Origin: Falsochrobactrum shanghaiense
GTDB taxonomy: Bacteria; Pseudomonadota; Alphaproteobacteria; Rhizobiales; Rhizobiaceae
Reading direction: 5' to 3'
Assembly: GCF_003149535.1 (NCBI RefSeq)
Contig: NZ_QGDB01000003.1
Span: forward strand, 558,001 to 622,000
DNA: 64,000 bases
Made by a program: the position numbers and the translations under genes. Shown here piece by piece: positions 1 through 6,343 of the stretch (positions are counted from its first letter, which is position 1; every line of letters begins with the position of its first letter). Below the pieces are notes generated by a model. That model worked only from the letters and a program-made list of their open reading frames with translations. It ran no database searches and was not told where the DNA came from.

Positions 1-86
1 AGTTTACACGCCGCATCATGTCAACGCGATAAAGAGGCGCGCCATGGATTGCTGATCAGGATATATCAATGTCGGTGGATTATCTC
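1..86. other. chromosomal flank left of the integrated element
   Basis: This short stretch lies outside the 51-bp direct repeat. It should be the sequence that followed the 3' end of tRNA-Pro before the element inserted. I see no gene in it. An open frame starting at 69 on the plus strand only runs antisense through the integrase gene. Confidence 0.5.
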
Positions 87-137
87 AAAAATGGTCGGAG
101 CGAGAGGATTCGAACCTCCGACCCCCTGATCCCAAAT
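87..137. repeat. left attachment repeat (partial tRNA-Pro copy)
   Basis: These 51 bases match 18957-19007 exactly and then diverge (GAAG here, CAGG at the right end). Bases 92-137 equal the last 46 nucleotides of tRNA-Pro, from the anticodon loop through the encoded CCA. The copy lacks the 5' half and cannot fold as a tRNA. A tyrosine integrase that crosses over in the anticodon or T-loop region would leave exactly this arrangement. Confidence 0.95.
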
Positions 138-176
138 GAAGTGCGACGCGCCTATTTCTGGGCTTTTAGAGCGCCA

Positions 177-185
177 TGTTGCATC
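177..185 (+). promoter_or_regulatory. candidate integrase arm site TGTTGCATC, left end
   Basis: TGTTGCATC occurs here between the left repeat and the integrase stop codon. The identical nonamer occurs inverted at 18890-18898. Close variants lie at 18826-18834 (TGTTGCGTC) and, inverted, at 18880-18888. Short repeats near both ends are what integrase arm-type sites look like, but no footprint is available. Confidence 0.35.
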
Positions 186-194
186 TATGTCGCA

Positions 195-1439
195 TCAATT
201 TGCGCCTGTAAAGATCGCATCGGCTGCTTGCTCAAGTTCTTTCCCGTCATCATTACGCGGGAAAAGGTGGCCATATGTGTCCATTGTCATTGCAATTGTG
301 GAATGGCCCATGCGCTCCTGAACCAATTTCGGTGGCAATTCCAGTCCGCCGTCTTCCTTGCGATTGATACACCACGACGCATACCAGTGCCGCAAGCAGT
401 GCATTCCTGTGTATTTCGGACCAAGGATCGGATTGCCGTCTTTATCAACTTCTCCGGTCTCAACCGTGATGCCTGCCGCCATCCATGCTGGATGAACTCC
501 GCGCCGCAGGATATTCCGCAGGCCTTCCACGTTGCCAGCGCCATTCGGGAAAACCAGATCAAGAACCATGACAGGATTGCCCTCGGCGTCGAGCTTAGCG
601 GTTTTCCGTTTCGGGCATTGAAGCTTCCATTCCCGCAGCGCATTAATCAGTAATGGCGGAACAGGCATGGTTCTTTCGCCTGCAATCGATTTTGGTGCGC
701 CTATATTGTCGTAGCGATCTGCTCGCTGATGGACCCGAACAGTGCGCTTATCAAAGTCCACATCTTGCCAGCGAAGGCCCCGAAGCTCAGACGCCCGAAG
801 CCCGGTGAATACCGCCGTGATGATGAAAGGCCTCCAGCGACCAGAAACAGCACCAAGGAGCGCTGAAATCTCTTCTCTGGCTGGAATATCAATCCCGACC
901 TTCAAACGGCCCTTCTGGCGCTTCTCTGACCGATTTGCACTGGTCGAGCGCCGGGACTGCATTTCTCTGGCCGCATTCCTGATGACAAGGCCCCTCTCCT
1001 GCGCGTCGGCCAGCATCGTCCCCAAACTCGTAATAGTCCGCTTGATCGTGAATGCTGATCTTTCAGCCAAGCGCAATTCATCCTCAAAAGCCCGCAGCCG
1101 AATGGTGTTCAGCGCGGTAAGCTTCAATGATCCTATGAATGGGGATATGTGCAGTCGGTGAGTCCGCTCGTAGTCTTCAACAGTGGATCGCTCAAGGCCT
1201 GAACCCCTGATGCTCGCTATCCAGAGCTTTGTCGCTTCATCTACGGTCGCGGTTGCACTGTCAGCGACATGAACACCCTCGCGCACTTCAACTGACGCGG
1301 TGGCGGCAAAGGCGTCTGCCTCTTTCTTCCGGGCAAAGGTTTTCAGTCGGCGCTTACCCTGCAAATCCTTGTAATCCACAACCCATGCCGTTTTCAGTTC
1401 ACCCTTGGGAGTGGTCCATTCACGCTTGCGGATCGACAT
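195..1439 (-). CDS. int: tyrosine-family site-specific integrase
   Basis: This 414-residue protein would integrate and excise the element at tRNA-Pro. The N-terminus (about 1-70) looks like an arm-binding domain. A SAM-like core-binding domain follows (about 70-170), then the catalytic domain (about 185-400). The catalytic set is visible: Arg215 in TGLRASELRGLRW, His347 and Arg350 in MHCLRHWYAS, His379 in MGHS, and the nucleophile Tyr389 in MDTYGHLF. Length and layout fit phage P4/P22-type integrases. The stop codon lies about 60 bp from the left attachment repeat, so the gene reads toward the end of the element. It follows the Arc-type regulator with 3 bp between them, and both are probably expressed from the divergent control region at 2000-2100. 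The gene appears intact. Confidence 0.95.
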   Translation of the reverse strand: MSIRKREWTTPKGELKTAWVVDYKDLQGKRRLKTFARKKEADAFAATASVEVREGVHVADSATATVDEATKLWIASIRGSGLERSTVEDYERTHRLHISPFIGSLKLTALNTIRLRAFEDELRLAERSAFTIKRTITSLGTMLADAQERGLVIRNAAREMQSRRSTSANRSEKRQKGRLKVGIDIPAREEISALLGAVSGRWRPFIITAVFTGLRASELRGLRWQDVDFDKRTVRVHQRADRYDNIGAPKSIAGERTMPVPPLLINALREWKLQCPKRKTAKLDAEGNPVMVLDLVFPNGAGNVEGLRNILRRGVHPAWMAAGITVETGEVDKDGNPILGPKYTGMHCLRHWYASWCINRKEDGGLELPPKLVQERMGHSTIAMTMDTYGHLFPRNDDGKELEQAADAIFTGAN

Positions 1440-1442
1440 GGC

Positions 1443-1997
1443 TTAGTCCGGGAAATCTGGATCGTCATAATCTTTGGGATTTCGCGTTGAAACGCGTTCA
1501 GAGCTACCAAATGGGTCATCAGGTTTTGGGCCGATTGTGCCATCTGGCCAGACGTACTTGGCGGTAGTTCCTGAATGGTGTAGCGATTCGGCTTCCTCAG
1601 GGTCCAAGCTGGTATTGAAATCGTTATTTTGTGCAAGATCCATTTGGTATTCGCCCCATGTCGTGCCGATTGCATTTCTCGCATGTTCGTCAACGCCGCG
1701 AATTCGGCCTGAGACAATGCCATTGATCGTTTCTTCAATGAGCATTGCAATTCTTTGCACATTATCGTCGTTTTGATCGCCAGCCTTAACGGCCTTCAGC
1801 ATTTCTACCAGCTCATTGACGCGCCCTGTCATATCCCACGGTTCTGGAAATTCTCTTTCGAGTATTCGTACGATCTCTGTGTTCATGGAGCGGCCATGGG
1901 CTTCAGCATACACTTTGATGCGATCCCTTAATCCCGGTGGGAGCCGGATTTGAAAACGTTCTGCGAGTTCACTTGGGTACTTTGTTTTCTCGTTCAT
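1443..1997 (-). CDS. Arc-type ribbon-helix-helix regulator
   Basis: This is a 184-residue protein. Residues about 13-50 form an Arc/MetJ-like ribbon-helix-helix: the strand RFQIRLP, then LRDRIKVYAEAHGRSMNTEIV with the typical G-R-S-M-N turn, then RILEREF. Arc-family proteins bind DNA as dimers through the beta strand. The rest of the protein is acidic, unrecognised and ends in a proline/aspartate-rich tail. I chose the ATG at 1997 because the ribbon starts 12 residues later; an upstream in-frame start at 2057 would run through the operator repeats. The gene is followed at once by int, so it probably controls integrase and the divergent early operon through the 17-bp operators at 2003-2097. 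That role is inferred from position. Confidence 0.8.
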   Translation of the reverse strand: MNEKTKYPSELAERFQIRLPPGLRDRIKVYAEAHGRSMNTEIVRILEREFPEPWDMTGRVNELVEMLKAVKAGDQNDDNVQRIAMLIEETINGIVSGRIRGVDEHARNAIGTTWGEYQMDLAQNNDFNTSLDPEEAESLHHSGTTAKYVWPDGTIGPKPDDPFGSSERVSTRNPKDYDDPDFPD

Positions 1998-2002
1998 TCT
2001 TA

Positions 2003-2097
2003 ATGAGTGCAACTTGCCACCAGAAAATGCAATAGGGCGACTTGCACTCATCGCCAATCTCGGTTAATAAAGTCTTGTGATGGCAAGTTGCACTCAT
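2003..2097. promoter_or_regulatory. divergent control region with three operator-like repeats
   Basis: TGGCAAGTTGCACTCAT occurs on the minus strand at 2003-2019 and again on the plus strand at 2081-2097, a perfect 17-bp inverted pair. A third, partial copy (TTGCACTCAT) lies between them on the plus strand at 2042-2051. The two full copies sit just upstream of the leftward Arc-type gene and the rightward excisionase-like gene. This is the expected layout for an operator array governing a phage genetic switch. The Arc-type protein is the most likely ligand, though that is inferred. Confidence 0.7.
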
Positions 2098-2118
2098 GAA
2101 CAATCGGAGAACTTTTCT

Positions 2119-2304
2119 ATGGCAAAAGAAACAGCATTGGAACTGATCTGGGGCATTGATGGCATATCAAAAGCCATTGGCCAGAGCTTCGCAGCCACTG
2201 CTTACATGTTGAAACAGGGCCAATTACCTGCCCAAAAAATAGGTGATCGCTGGGTTATCGAGCGCGGCGAACTGGTCGCCTTCTTCAAGGGGAAAGCCGC
2301 ATGA
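2119..2304 (+). CDS. excisionase-like helix-turn-helix protein
   Basis: This 61-residue protein matches the short MerR/excisionase-type helix-turn-helix fold (HTH_17): a helix-turn-helix around ISKAIGQSFAATAYMLKQG, then the wing K-I-G-D-R-W-V-I, then a closing helix ELVAFF. Such proteins act as excisionases or early activators in phages and islands. The start at 2119 follows a GGAG-like site (CGGAGA at 2105-2110); the longer upstream frame would begin inside the operator. It is the first gene of the rightward operon and is divergent from the Arc-type gene. The stop overlaps the next start by four bases. Confidence 0.75.
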   Translation: MAKETALELIWGIDGISKAIGQSFAATAYMLKQGQLPAQKIGDRWVIERGELVAFFKGKAA

Positions 2305-2573
2305 CCCAGACACCAAGCCACCGCGAGAGCGATGCCAATTATCACGGTGTTATTGCGGTCCTGAATGACCGTTGGCGGGTGACTGCGTGTCGAGATGGTA
2401 TTCAGTGGATACTTCAATACCGTGCGGGAGAGAGGAACGGCCAGTCCAGATACGATAGCCGTAGTTACTGCCGCACCAAAGAGGCATTGATCCGCGTCTG
2501 CCGTACACACGCTGGCGATATTTCACCCACTGCAATGACAGTACTGAACAATCTTCCAGAAAGGCTTTCGTGA
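2301..2573 (+). CDS. small protein of unknown function, early operon
   Basis: I do not recognise this 90-residue protein. It is basic and rich in arginine and tyrosine (for example WILQYRAGERNG) and has no membrane segment or signal peptide. Its start overlaps the excisionase-like gene by ATGA, and its stop overlaps the next start (TGATG). It is therefore very probably translated as part of the coupled early operon. Confidence 0.6.
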   Translation: MTQTPSHRESDANYHGVIAVLNDRWRVTACRDGIQWILQYRAGERNGQSRYDSRSYCRTKEALIRVCRTHAGDISPTAMTVLNNLPERLS

Positions 2574-2884
2574 TGAAGGCAACCCAGAAAGCAAAAGGCC
2601 CGGCAGAGGCGGCAACCTCTCCGAGCCATGGTTCAAACCCAACTACAGGTATGAAGAACATGGATAGCAATACCACAAATTCCCCAGAGGGCGCAACAGA
2701 ATCGCCAGTCATGCGAGTTAACCGATTGTCCCGCGAGCTTTCGGAAGCTTTGAACCAATGGATGGACGGTGAATTTATGGCGGTCATCCTGCCAGCCACA
2801 CGCGGCAACGGCTACCCGATCATGTTCGGGAACATCGAAAATCAGAGGGAAGCAATCGCCTATCAGGCCGGGAGGGCAAGCTGA
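2573..2884 (+). CDS. small protein of unknown function, early operon
   Basis: This is a 103-residue protein that I do not recognise. The first 45 residues are low-complexity (Ala, Ser, Thr, Asn, Pro). The C-terminal part (about 46-103) looks folded, with a helix RVNRLSRELSEALNQWMDG and a strand-like segment FMAVILPAT. A GTG at 2570 precedes the chosen ATG, but the ATG overlaps the upstream stop in the usual TGATG manner. The stop overlaps the next gene by one base. Confidence 0.55.
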   Translation: MKATQKAKGPAEAATSPSHGSNPTTGMKNMDSNTTNSPEGATESPVMRVNRLSRELSEALNQWMDGEFMAVILPATRGNGYPIMFGNIENQREAIAYQAGRAS

Positions 2885-3153
2885 TGGCTGACAAGAAAAT
2901 CGCTCGCACCCAGCATGAGCAAGTCATGGATATGGAAAGTCCAGTTCTGGATTTGCAAAGCGCCGTTTCAATCATGAACAGGATGCTGACAGACAATTTC
3001 ACGCACGTGCCTACCCAAGTGACCGGACGGCCTGATTATTGGTATCTCGGAAAGCAAGACATTGAAGACATGTTCTTCATCATGAACGAAGTCCGAGAGC
3101 GCAGCAGCCGGATTAAAGATCAGTGGCTATCAGCATTGGAGGCGGGACGATGA
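2884..3153 (+). CDS. small protein of unknown function, early operon
   Basis: This 89-residue soluble protein has no recognised family. It is predicted to be mostly helical, with charged stretches and a short aromatic patch (RPDYWYLGKQD). It begins one base into the previous stop and ends overlapping the start of the 36-codon gene at 3150, so coupling continues. Confidence 0.55.
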   Translation: MADKKIARTQHEQVMDMESPVLDLQSAVSIMNRMLTDNFTHVPTQVTGRPDYWYLGKQDIEDMFFIMNEVRERSSRIKDQWLSALEAGR

Positions 3154-3260
3154 GGCTGATTTCCATTCTCCGTATCCGCTTCTGGCAGAAGCTTTCGCTC
3201 ATGTGCTGCAACCGCGCAGATCGTCTCTGGGACCGTTATGAGCGGAGGTATGACCGATGA
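3150..3260 (+). CDS. 36-residue basic peptide, early operon
   Basis: This very small open frame encodes 36 residues, strongly arginine-rich (ending RLWDRYERRYDR) with two adjacent cysteines. Its ATG overlaps the upstream stop (ATGA), and its stop overlaps the next ATG (ATGA), exactly like its neighbours. That argues for real translation. Function is unknown. Confidence 0.45.
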   Translation: MRLISILRIRFWQKLSLMCCNRADRLWDRYERRYDR

Positions 3261-4120
3261 CAGGAAAACTCCCCTTGAAGAACAGGTTAGATCAACTGAC
3301 CCGTATGGAAAAGCTTGCATTAGGCCAGATCGGACGCACGAAGACCCGCCGTCACGACTGGAAGCCTTCGCGTGAGCTTATGAGATTGCGTGAAGTTGAA
3401 AAGGTCATTCGATCCCGACATGGCGGAATGATCCCCGACCCTTCTGACACAGACGATAGGGATTTCTGCCTAAATTATATTCTGGCTGCATCCCTCTCCA
3501 AGGTTGAAGGCCAGTGCATGACAAGTTGGTGTGCGAAATGGGCACCATGGGCCAGCACGGCAGAAATAGTGAATGCTGAAATCCAAGCAGCAAAACGCAA
3601 GATGATGATCACTGCCGATGGCGTGGCCGGTCTGCTTATGATCACTTTCAAGGAGCGAACTTCAATCGGACTGAGCACTATCGGTGCCTGCGACATTTCT
3701 CGGCAGGAACGAAATAAGCTGGCGAAAGAGCGGAAACGTCAAAGAGATCGGGAAAGGCAAGAGCATCTTCGTCGTATGCGTGGCAGCAAGGATCGGAAAT
3801 CCCATGCCGCGTCAACAATCACGCATCTGAAGCCATGGGAAGCCGAAGGGATTTCTCGTGCTACTTGGTATCGGAGACGGTGTGAGACAGAACAATCGCG
3901 AGTAGATATATATACAAGTGGCGACACTCTTGTCTCAAACACAAGTGGCAGCATTCTTGACGCCGACAATTCCAGCATTTCGAAGCCCCTCTCGGTCGCC
4001 AACGGCGAACGTAGCGCGGGTCTGGGGGAGCATCCCCCAGCGGAGTTCCAAGAGGCAGCGCCTCATGGGAGTGACGATAGTTATAATTCCATTCCAGAGG
4101 CACGGAGGAACGCAGCATGA
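3257..4120 (+). CDS. putative DNA-binding early protein with basic coiled coil
   Basis: This 287-residue protein is the largest in the early operon. A helical N-terminal part (1-150) has no family I can name. Residues about 150-185 form a highly charged basic helix (ERKRQRDRERQEHLRRM). After it comes KPWEAEGISRATWYRRR, a helix-turn-helix-like segment that I associate with alphaproteobacterial phage proteins. The last 75 residues are serine-, asparagine- and proline-rich and probably disordered. It could be a replication or transcription factor of the element, since no other candidate is visible, but no helicase, primase or origin-binding motif is present. Its ends overlap the neighbours by ATGA. 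Confidence 0.6.
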   Translation: MTGKLPLKNRLDQLTRMEKLALGQIGRTKTRRHDWKPSRELMRLREVEKVIRSRHGGMIPDPSDTDDRDFCLNYILAASLSKVEGQCMTSWCAKWAPWASTAEIVNAEIQAAKRKMMITADGVAGLLMITFKERTSIGLSTIGACDISRQERNKLAKERKRQRDRERQEHLRRMRGSKDRKSHAASTITHLKPWEAEGISRATWYRRRCETEQSRVDIYTSGDTLVSNTSGSILDADNSSISKPLSVANGERSAGLGEHPPAEFQEAAPHGSDDSYNSIPEARRNAA

Positions 4121-4380
4121 ACGTGATACTGTTTCCTGTTGAGGCGGAAGTTGCAGCGATTGAACGCGCGGCAATAAACTTGGATCGTCGGGACGCTAAG
4201 TCCGCGGCCAAATGGTGGCAAACCGAGTGCAGGCGGTTACATGCCAGATATACTGTCATCGGCTTTCCAGATGCGGAGTGTCGAGCAATGGTTGATCGTT
4301 TTGCCCGCGCCGTGCAGGCGGAACTGAACCGCATGGCGTTCGATGACTGCCGCAAGAACGGGAATGGAGGCGCAGCATGA
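4117..4380 (+). CDS. small DUF6074-like protein
   Basis: This is an 87-residue protein. It opens with MNVILFPVEA, followed by two amphipathic helices ending in FARAVQAELNRMAF. The pattern (a short hydrophobic opening, a helix rich in Arg/Ala, then a C-terminal RAELxR-type helix) resembles the DUF6074 family found in rhizobial prophages. The assignment is from memory and tentative. It is coupled to both neighbours by ATGA overlaps. Confidence 0.5.
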   Translation: MNVILFPVEAEVAAIERAAINLDRRDAKSAAKWWQTECRRLHARYTVIGFPDAECRAMVDRFARAVQAELNRMAFDDCRKNGNGGAA

Positions 4381-4706
4381 CCGAGAATGTGACGATGACC
4401 GAAGCGGAGGCCTTCTCTGACTTGGTGAAGAACCTCGCTCTATTGGCCACCGTGCTTGAGAAGAATCTCAAATGGCTTGAAGGGGAAATAGCCGAAGGTC
4501 GCGAGGATCGCGAGGAAAGTATCAAGATGGGCCTTGAGCGCGGCGGTATGGACGAAAGTGACGCCCAACAGGAAAGAGAATTCGTCACGGTCCTGTTTCA
4601 TGACCTGCGAATTCAGAAGGTAATGGATAACATCAGGAATGGGTCCGAGTTCTGTTCCTTCGCCTCGAAATGGTTGTCCCAATATCGGATGGAGGATCGC
4701 GCATGA
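4377..4706 (+). CDS. 109-residue helical protein, paralogue A
   Basis: This acidic, helical protein has no recognised family. It aligns end to end, without long gaps, with the 109-residue product at 5046-5375. Shared landmarks are a leucine-rich N-terminal helix, a Leu-Glu-Lys/Arg-x-Asn-x-Trp-Leu motif near residue 30, a long acidic middle helix, and a C-terminal Glu-Phe-x-x-x-Ala-Ser segment. The two genes look like an old duplication with three small genes between or around them. The sequence suggests a coiled-coil dimer. ATGA overlaps at both ends. Confidence 0.55.
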   Translation: MTENVTMTEAEAFSDLVKNLALLATVLEKNLKWLEGEIAEGREDREESIKMGLERGGMDESDAQQEREFVTVLFHDLRIQKVMDNIRNGSEFCSFASKWLSQYRMEDRA

Positions 4707-4888
4707 CCGTGATCGAACAGCCAGACGGCAAATACTACGTGGCAGGCGGCGCACAGATGCTGGCTGGCCCTTTCGAAACCCATGCGGAAGCATGGCGAGC
4801 ATTGGACCGGATGACAGGCGATCCGATAAATCCGGCAGAGAAGAAATCGCAGTGGATCGCCAGCAAGATAATCGGAGGTGCCGCATGA
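4703..4888 (+). CDS. 61-residue protein of unknown function
   Basis: This small protein has a beta-hairpin-like start (EQPDGKYYVAGG) and then a helix (FETHAEAWRALDRMTGD). This pattern is frequent in short phage proteins that read like a substrate- or DNA-tagging fold. I know no function. The ATG at 4703 is chosen because it overlaps the upstream stop; an in-frame ATG at 4670 would overlap the previous gene by 37 bases. Confidence 0.5.
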   Translation: MTVIEQPDGKYYVAGGAQMLAGPFETHAEAWRALDRMTGDPINPAEKKSQWIASKIIGGAA

Positions 4889-5049
4889 GCCAGCTTGATC
4901 TTTTCGCATGGGCAGAAGCCAAGCCGTCAAACGTGATCGATGCAATGCCGCACCTGATCCGCAAGGCAGCGATAGAAGCCATCTACAACATTCCAAATCG
5001 TAAGGGCGATGGAACAGTTGCCCGCTTCCAAGAAAGGAAGACAGCATGA
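4885..5049 (+). CDS. 54-residue protein of unknown function
   Basis: This short protein opens with MSQLDLFAWA and continues through a helix with the IDAMPHLIRKAA segment. The opening resembles QxxLxLF-type sliding-clamp-binding peptides, so clamp binding is one possibility, unproven. The ATG at 4885 overlaps the previous stop and the stop overlaps the next start. A longer in-frame opening from 4639 would lie inside paralogue A. Confidence 0.45.
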   Translation: MSQLDLFAWAEAKPSNVIDAMPHLIRKAAIEAIYNIPNRKGDGTVARFQERKTA

Positions 5050-5375
5050 GCACTGAACCACTCGCAACATACACCGAAGTATTGGCACTCATCATTAGCT
5101 ATCTCGATAGCGCTTCCGAGTGTCTTGAACGTGAGAACAATTGGCTGGGGCGCTATGTGGATATTGAGAAAGAAAGCATTCAAGACACACTGACGCTCAT
5201 GGAACTTCGAAATGCATGTGACGAGGAGAAGGAAGCTGAAGCTGAGTTCTACACTCTGACATTACGCGCAGATCAGGTTGAAAAGCACATGAAAAATCTT
5301 GCGCAGGTCGCAGAATTTGCCAAGTGGGCTTCCGGCCATCTGCAATCATTCAAGGTTCAGGAGGGGGTGGAATGA
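5046..5375 (+). CDS. 109-residue helical protein, paralogue B
   Basis: This is a second 109-residue helical protein resembling the product of 4377-4706. Leu-Glu-Arg-Glu-Asn-Asn-Trp-Leu corresponds to the Leu-Glu-Lys-Asn-Leu-Lys-Trp-Leu of the first, and EFAKWASGHL corresponds to EFCSFASKWL. Divergence is high, so the duplication is old or the copies were acquired separately. No domain is recognised. It is coupled to both neighbours. Confidence 0.55.
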   Translation: MSTEPLATYTEVLALIISYLDSASECLERENNWLGRYVDIEKESIQDTLTLMELRNACDEEKEAEAEFYTLTLRADQVEKHMKNLAQVAEFAKWASGHLQSFKVQEGVE

Positions 5376-5545
5376 CCCCGACCAACCCCCGCGTGACCGA
5401 AGCGGCTCGTTGGCTGGCGACCACGCCCGACCATATGAAGCCGCATCCTGTTATCCAGGAACTGCGCCAGCGGTTCGCATTAACTGCGCTCGAAGCCAGT
5501 CTGGCGGCAACTGAAGCCCGCCTTATCCGTGCGAGGTCGAATTGA
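5372..5545 (+). CDS. 57-residue protein of unknown function
   Basis: This is a short, mostly helical protein (two helices around VIQELRQRF and TALEASLAATEA). Similar short proteins with an LTALEAxxAxxEA pattern occur in rhizobial phage early regions, as far as I recall. The ATG at 5372 overlaps the previous stop; other possible starts at 5324 lie inside the upstream gene. The stop overlaps the next start as TGATG. Confidence 0.45.
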   Translation: MTPTNPRVTEAARWLATTPDHMKPHPVIQELRQRFALTALEASLAATEARLIRARSN

Positions 5546-5706
5546 TGGAAAATGAACAAGACCAGATTGCAGACCTCTTCCATGAGGCAGTCAGTACATT
5601 CCCAGCCGAGTTGCAGGAGCAGGCCCTTGAGTGGCTGGCGCAGCGCGAAGCTGCCTACAGGCTTATTCGTGAGATAGAGGAAAAGGGACCGGGGGCGCTG
5701 CTATGA
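5545..5706 (+). CDS. 53-residue acidic protein of unknown function
   Basis: This is a single predicted long helix with heptad-like leucine spacing (LQEQALEWLAQREAAYRLI). There is no recognised domain. It starts inside the upstream stop and ends overlapping the next ATG by four bases, so it is part of the coupled chain. Confidence 0.45.
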   Translation: MENEQDQIADLFHEAVSTFPAELQEQALEWLAQREAAYRLIREIEEKGPGALL

Positions 5707-6056
5707 GCGATATGAGCGACGAAGAACTTGAACGCCGCATGTCAGCAAAGCTGTTTGGCAGGGAAGCGCGGAAAGGTCCGGTGGTTGAGGTACGCAGGAG
5801 CCGGACACCAAAAAAGCCTGTGCCGGTTGTCGAGGCCGTGGCAAAAGAAATCCCTATTATGGAAGGCGGCGATGACTGTTGGGTCGTGACATTCACATCA
5901 TTGCTTCCTGACGGTAAGCGCATTCATCTTAAGTCTATCCGTTCGCCTGCCACTATCGATCATCGGCAGGTTATTCGTGAATACGAAGCTGAAGGGCGTA
6001 TCATCCAGTGGGCCAGCAAAACGCCGGAGGAGATGCTAGATGACGACGGCTGCTAG
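5703..6056 (+). CDS. 117-residue protein of unknown function
   Basis: The N-terminal third is charged and probably disordered (MSDMSDEELERRMSAK, then a Lys/Pro/Val-rich linker). The C-terminal half looks like a small alpha-beta fold, with strands WVVTFTSLL and KRIHLKSI followed by a helix. No family is recognised. It overlaps the following helix-turn-helix gene by 17 bases. Confidence 0.5.
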   Translation: MSDMSDEELERRMSAKLFGREARKGPVVEVRRSRTPKKPVPVVEAVAKEIPIMEGGDDCWVVTFTSLLPDGKRIHLKSIRSPATIDHRQVIREYEAEGRIIQWASKTPEEMLDDDGC

Positions 6057-6288
6057 ATATCAACTCACCCCGGAGAAGCTGGACAAGATGATGGCTCCAC
6101 CACGGCCACGAACTCGGATCATCTGGACGGCGGAAGCCATTGCCGCCCAGATCGGCACATCTGCCGATTATGTCAGACACACTCTTGTCAATCTGGAGGG
6201 AAGCCCGGTAAAGAAGATGGGGACACGATATTGCGCCCATGCCGATGACCTTGAGGCATTCTTTCGAGCGCGCCCCATACAAACATAG
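6040..6288 (+). CDS. helix-turn-helix protein preceding the late genes
   Basis: This is an 82-residue protein. Residues about 28-75 fit a winged helix-turn-helix: AEAIAAQIGTSADYVRHTL, a short wing KKMGTRYCAH, then a closing helix DLEAFF. This is the same architecture as the excisionase-like protein at 2119-2304. The gene is the last of the early chain and lies directly before the portal gene. It could be a late regulator or a packaging-related DNA-binding protein; I cannot decide. The start at 6040 has a GGAGGAGA site upstream. Confidence 0.55.
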   Translation: MTTAARYQLTPEKLDKMMAPPRPRTRIIWTAEAIAAQIGTSADYVRHTLVNLEGSPVKKMGTRYCAHADDLEAFFRARPIQT

Positions 6289-6343
6289 TTTAACCCATTC
6301 TATCCGATAACATTTTCGGGTTTTACAAGCGACATTAAGGGCC
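6289..6343 (+). promoter_or_regulatory. gap between early and late genes, possible late promoter
   Basis: This 55-bp AT-rich gap is the only non-coding break between the coupled early genes and the structural operon. A late promoter here would make sense. I see no convincing -35/-10 pair or terminator hairpin, so this is a positional suggestion only. Confidence 0.25.

Noticed and set aside
92..137. Second tRNA-Pro gene at the left end
   Set aside because: Only the 3' 46 nucleotides are present; there is no D-arm or 5' acceptor strand, so it is an attachment remnant.
69..653. Plus-strand open frame of 194 codons at the left end
   Set aside because: It runs antisense through the integrase gene and the attachment repeat; its product has no family features and the integrase on the other strand is certain.
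6289..6343. Terminator between early and late genes
   Set aside because: Only a four-base stem can form and there is no T tract.
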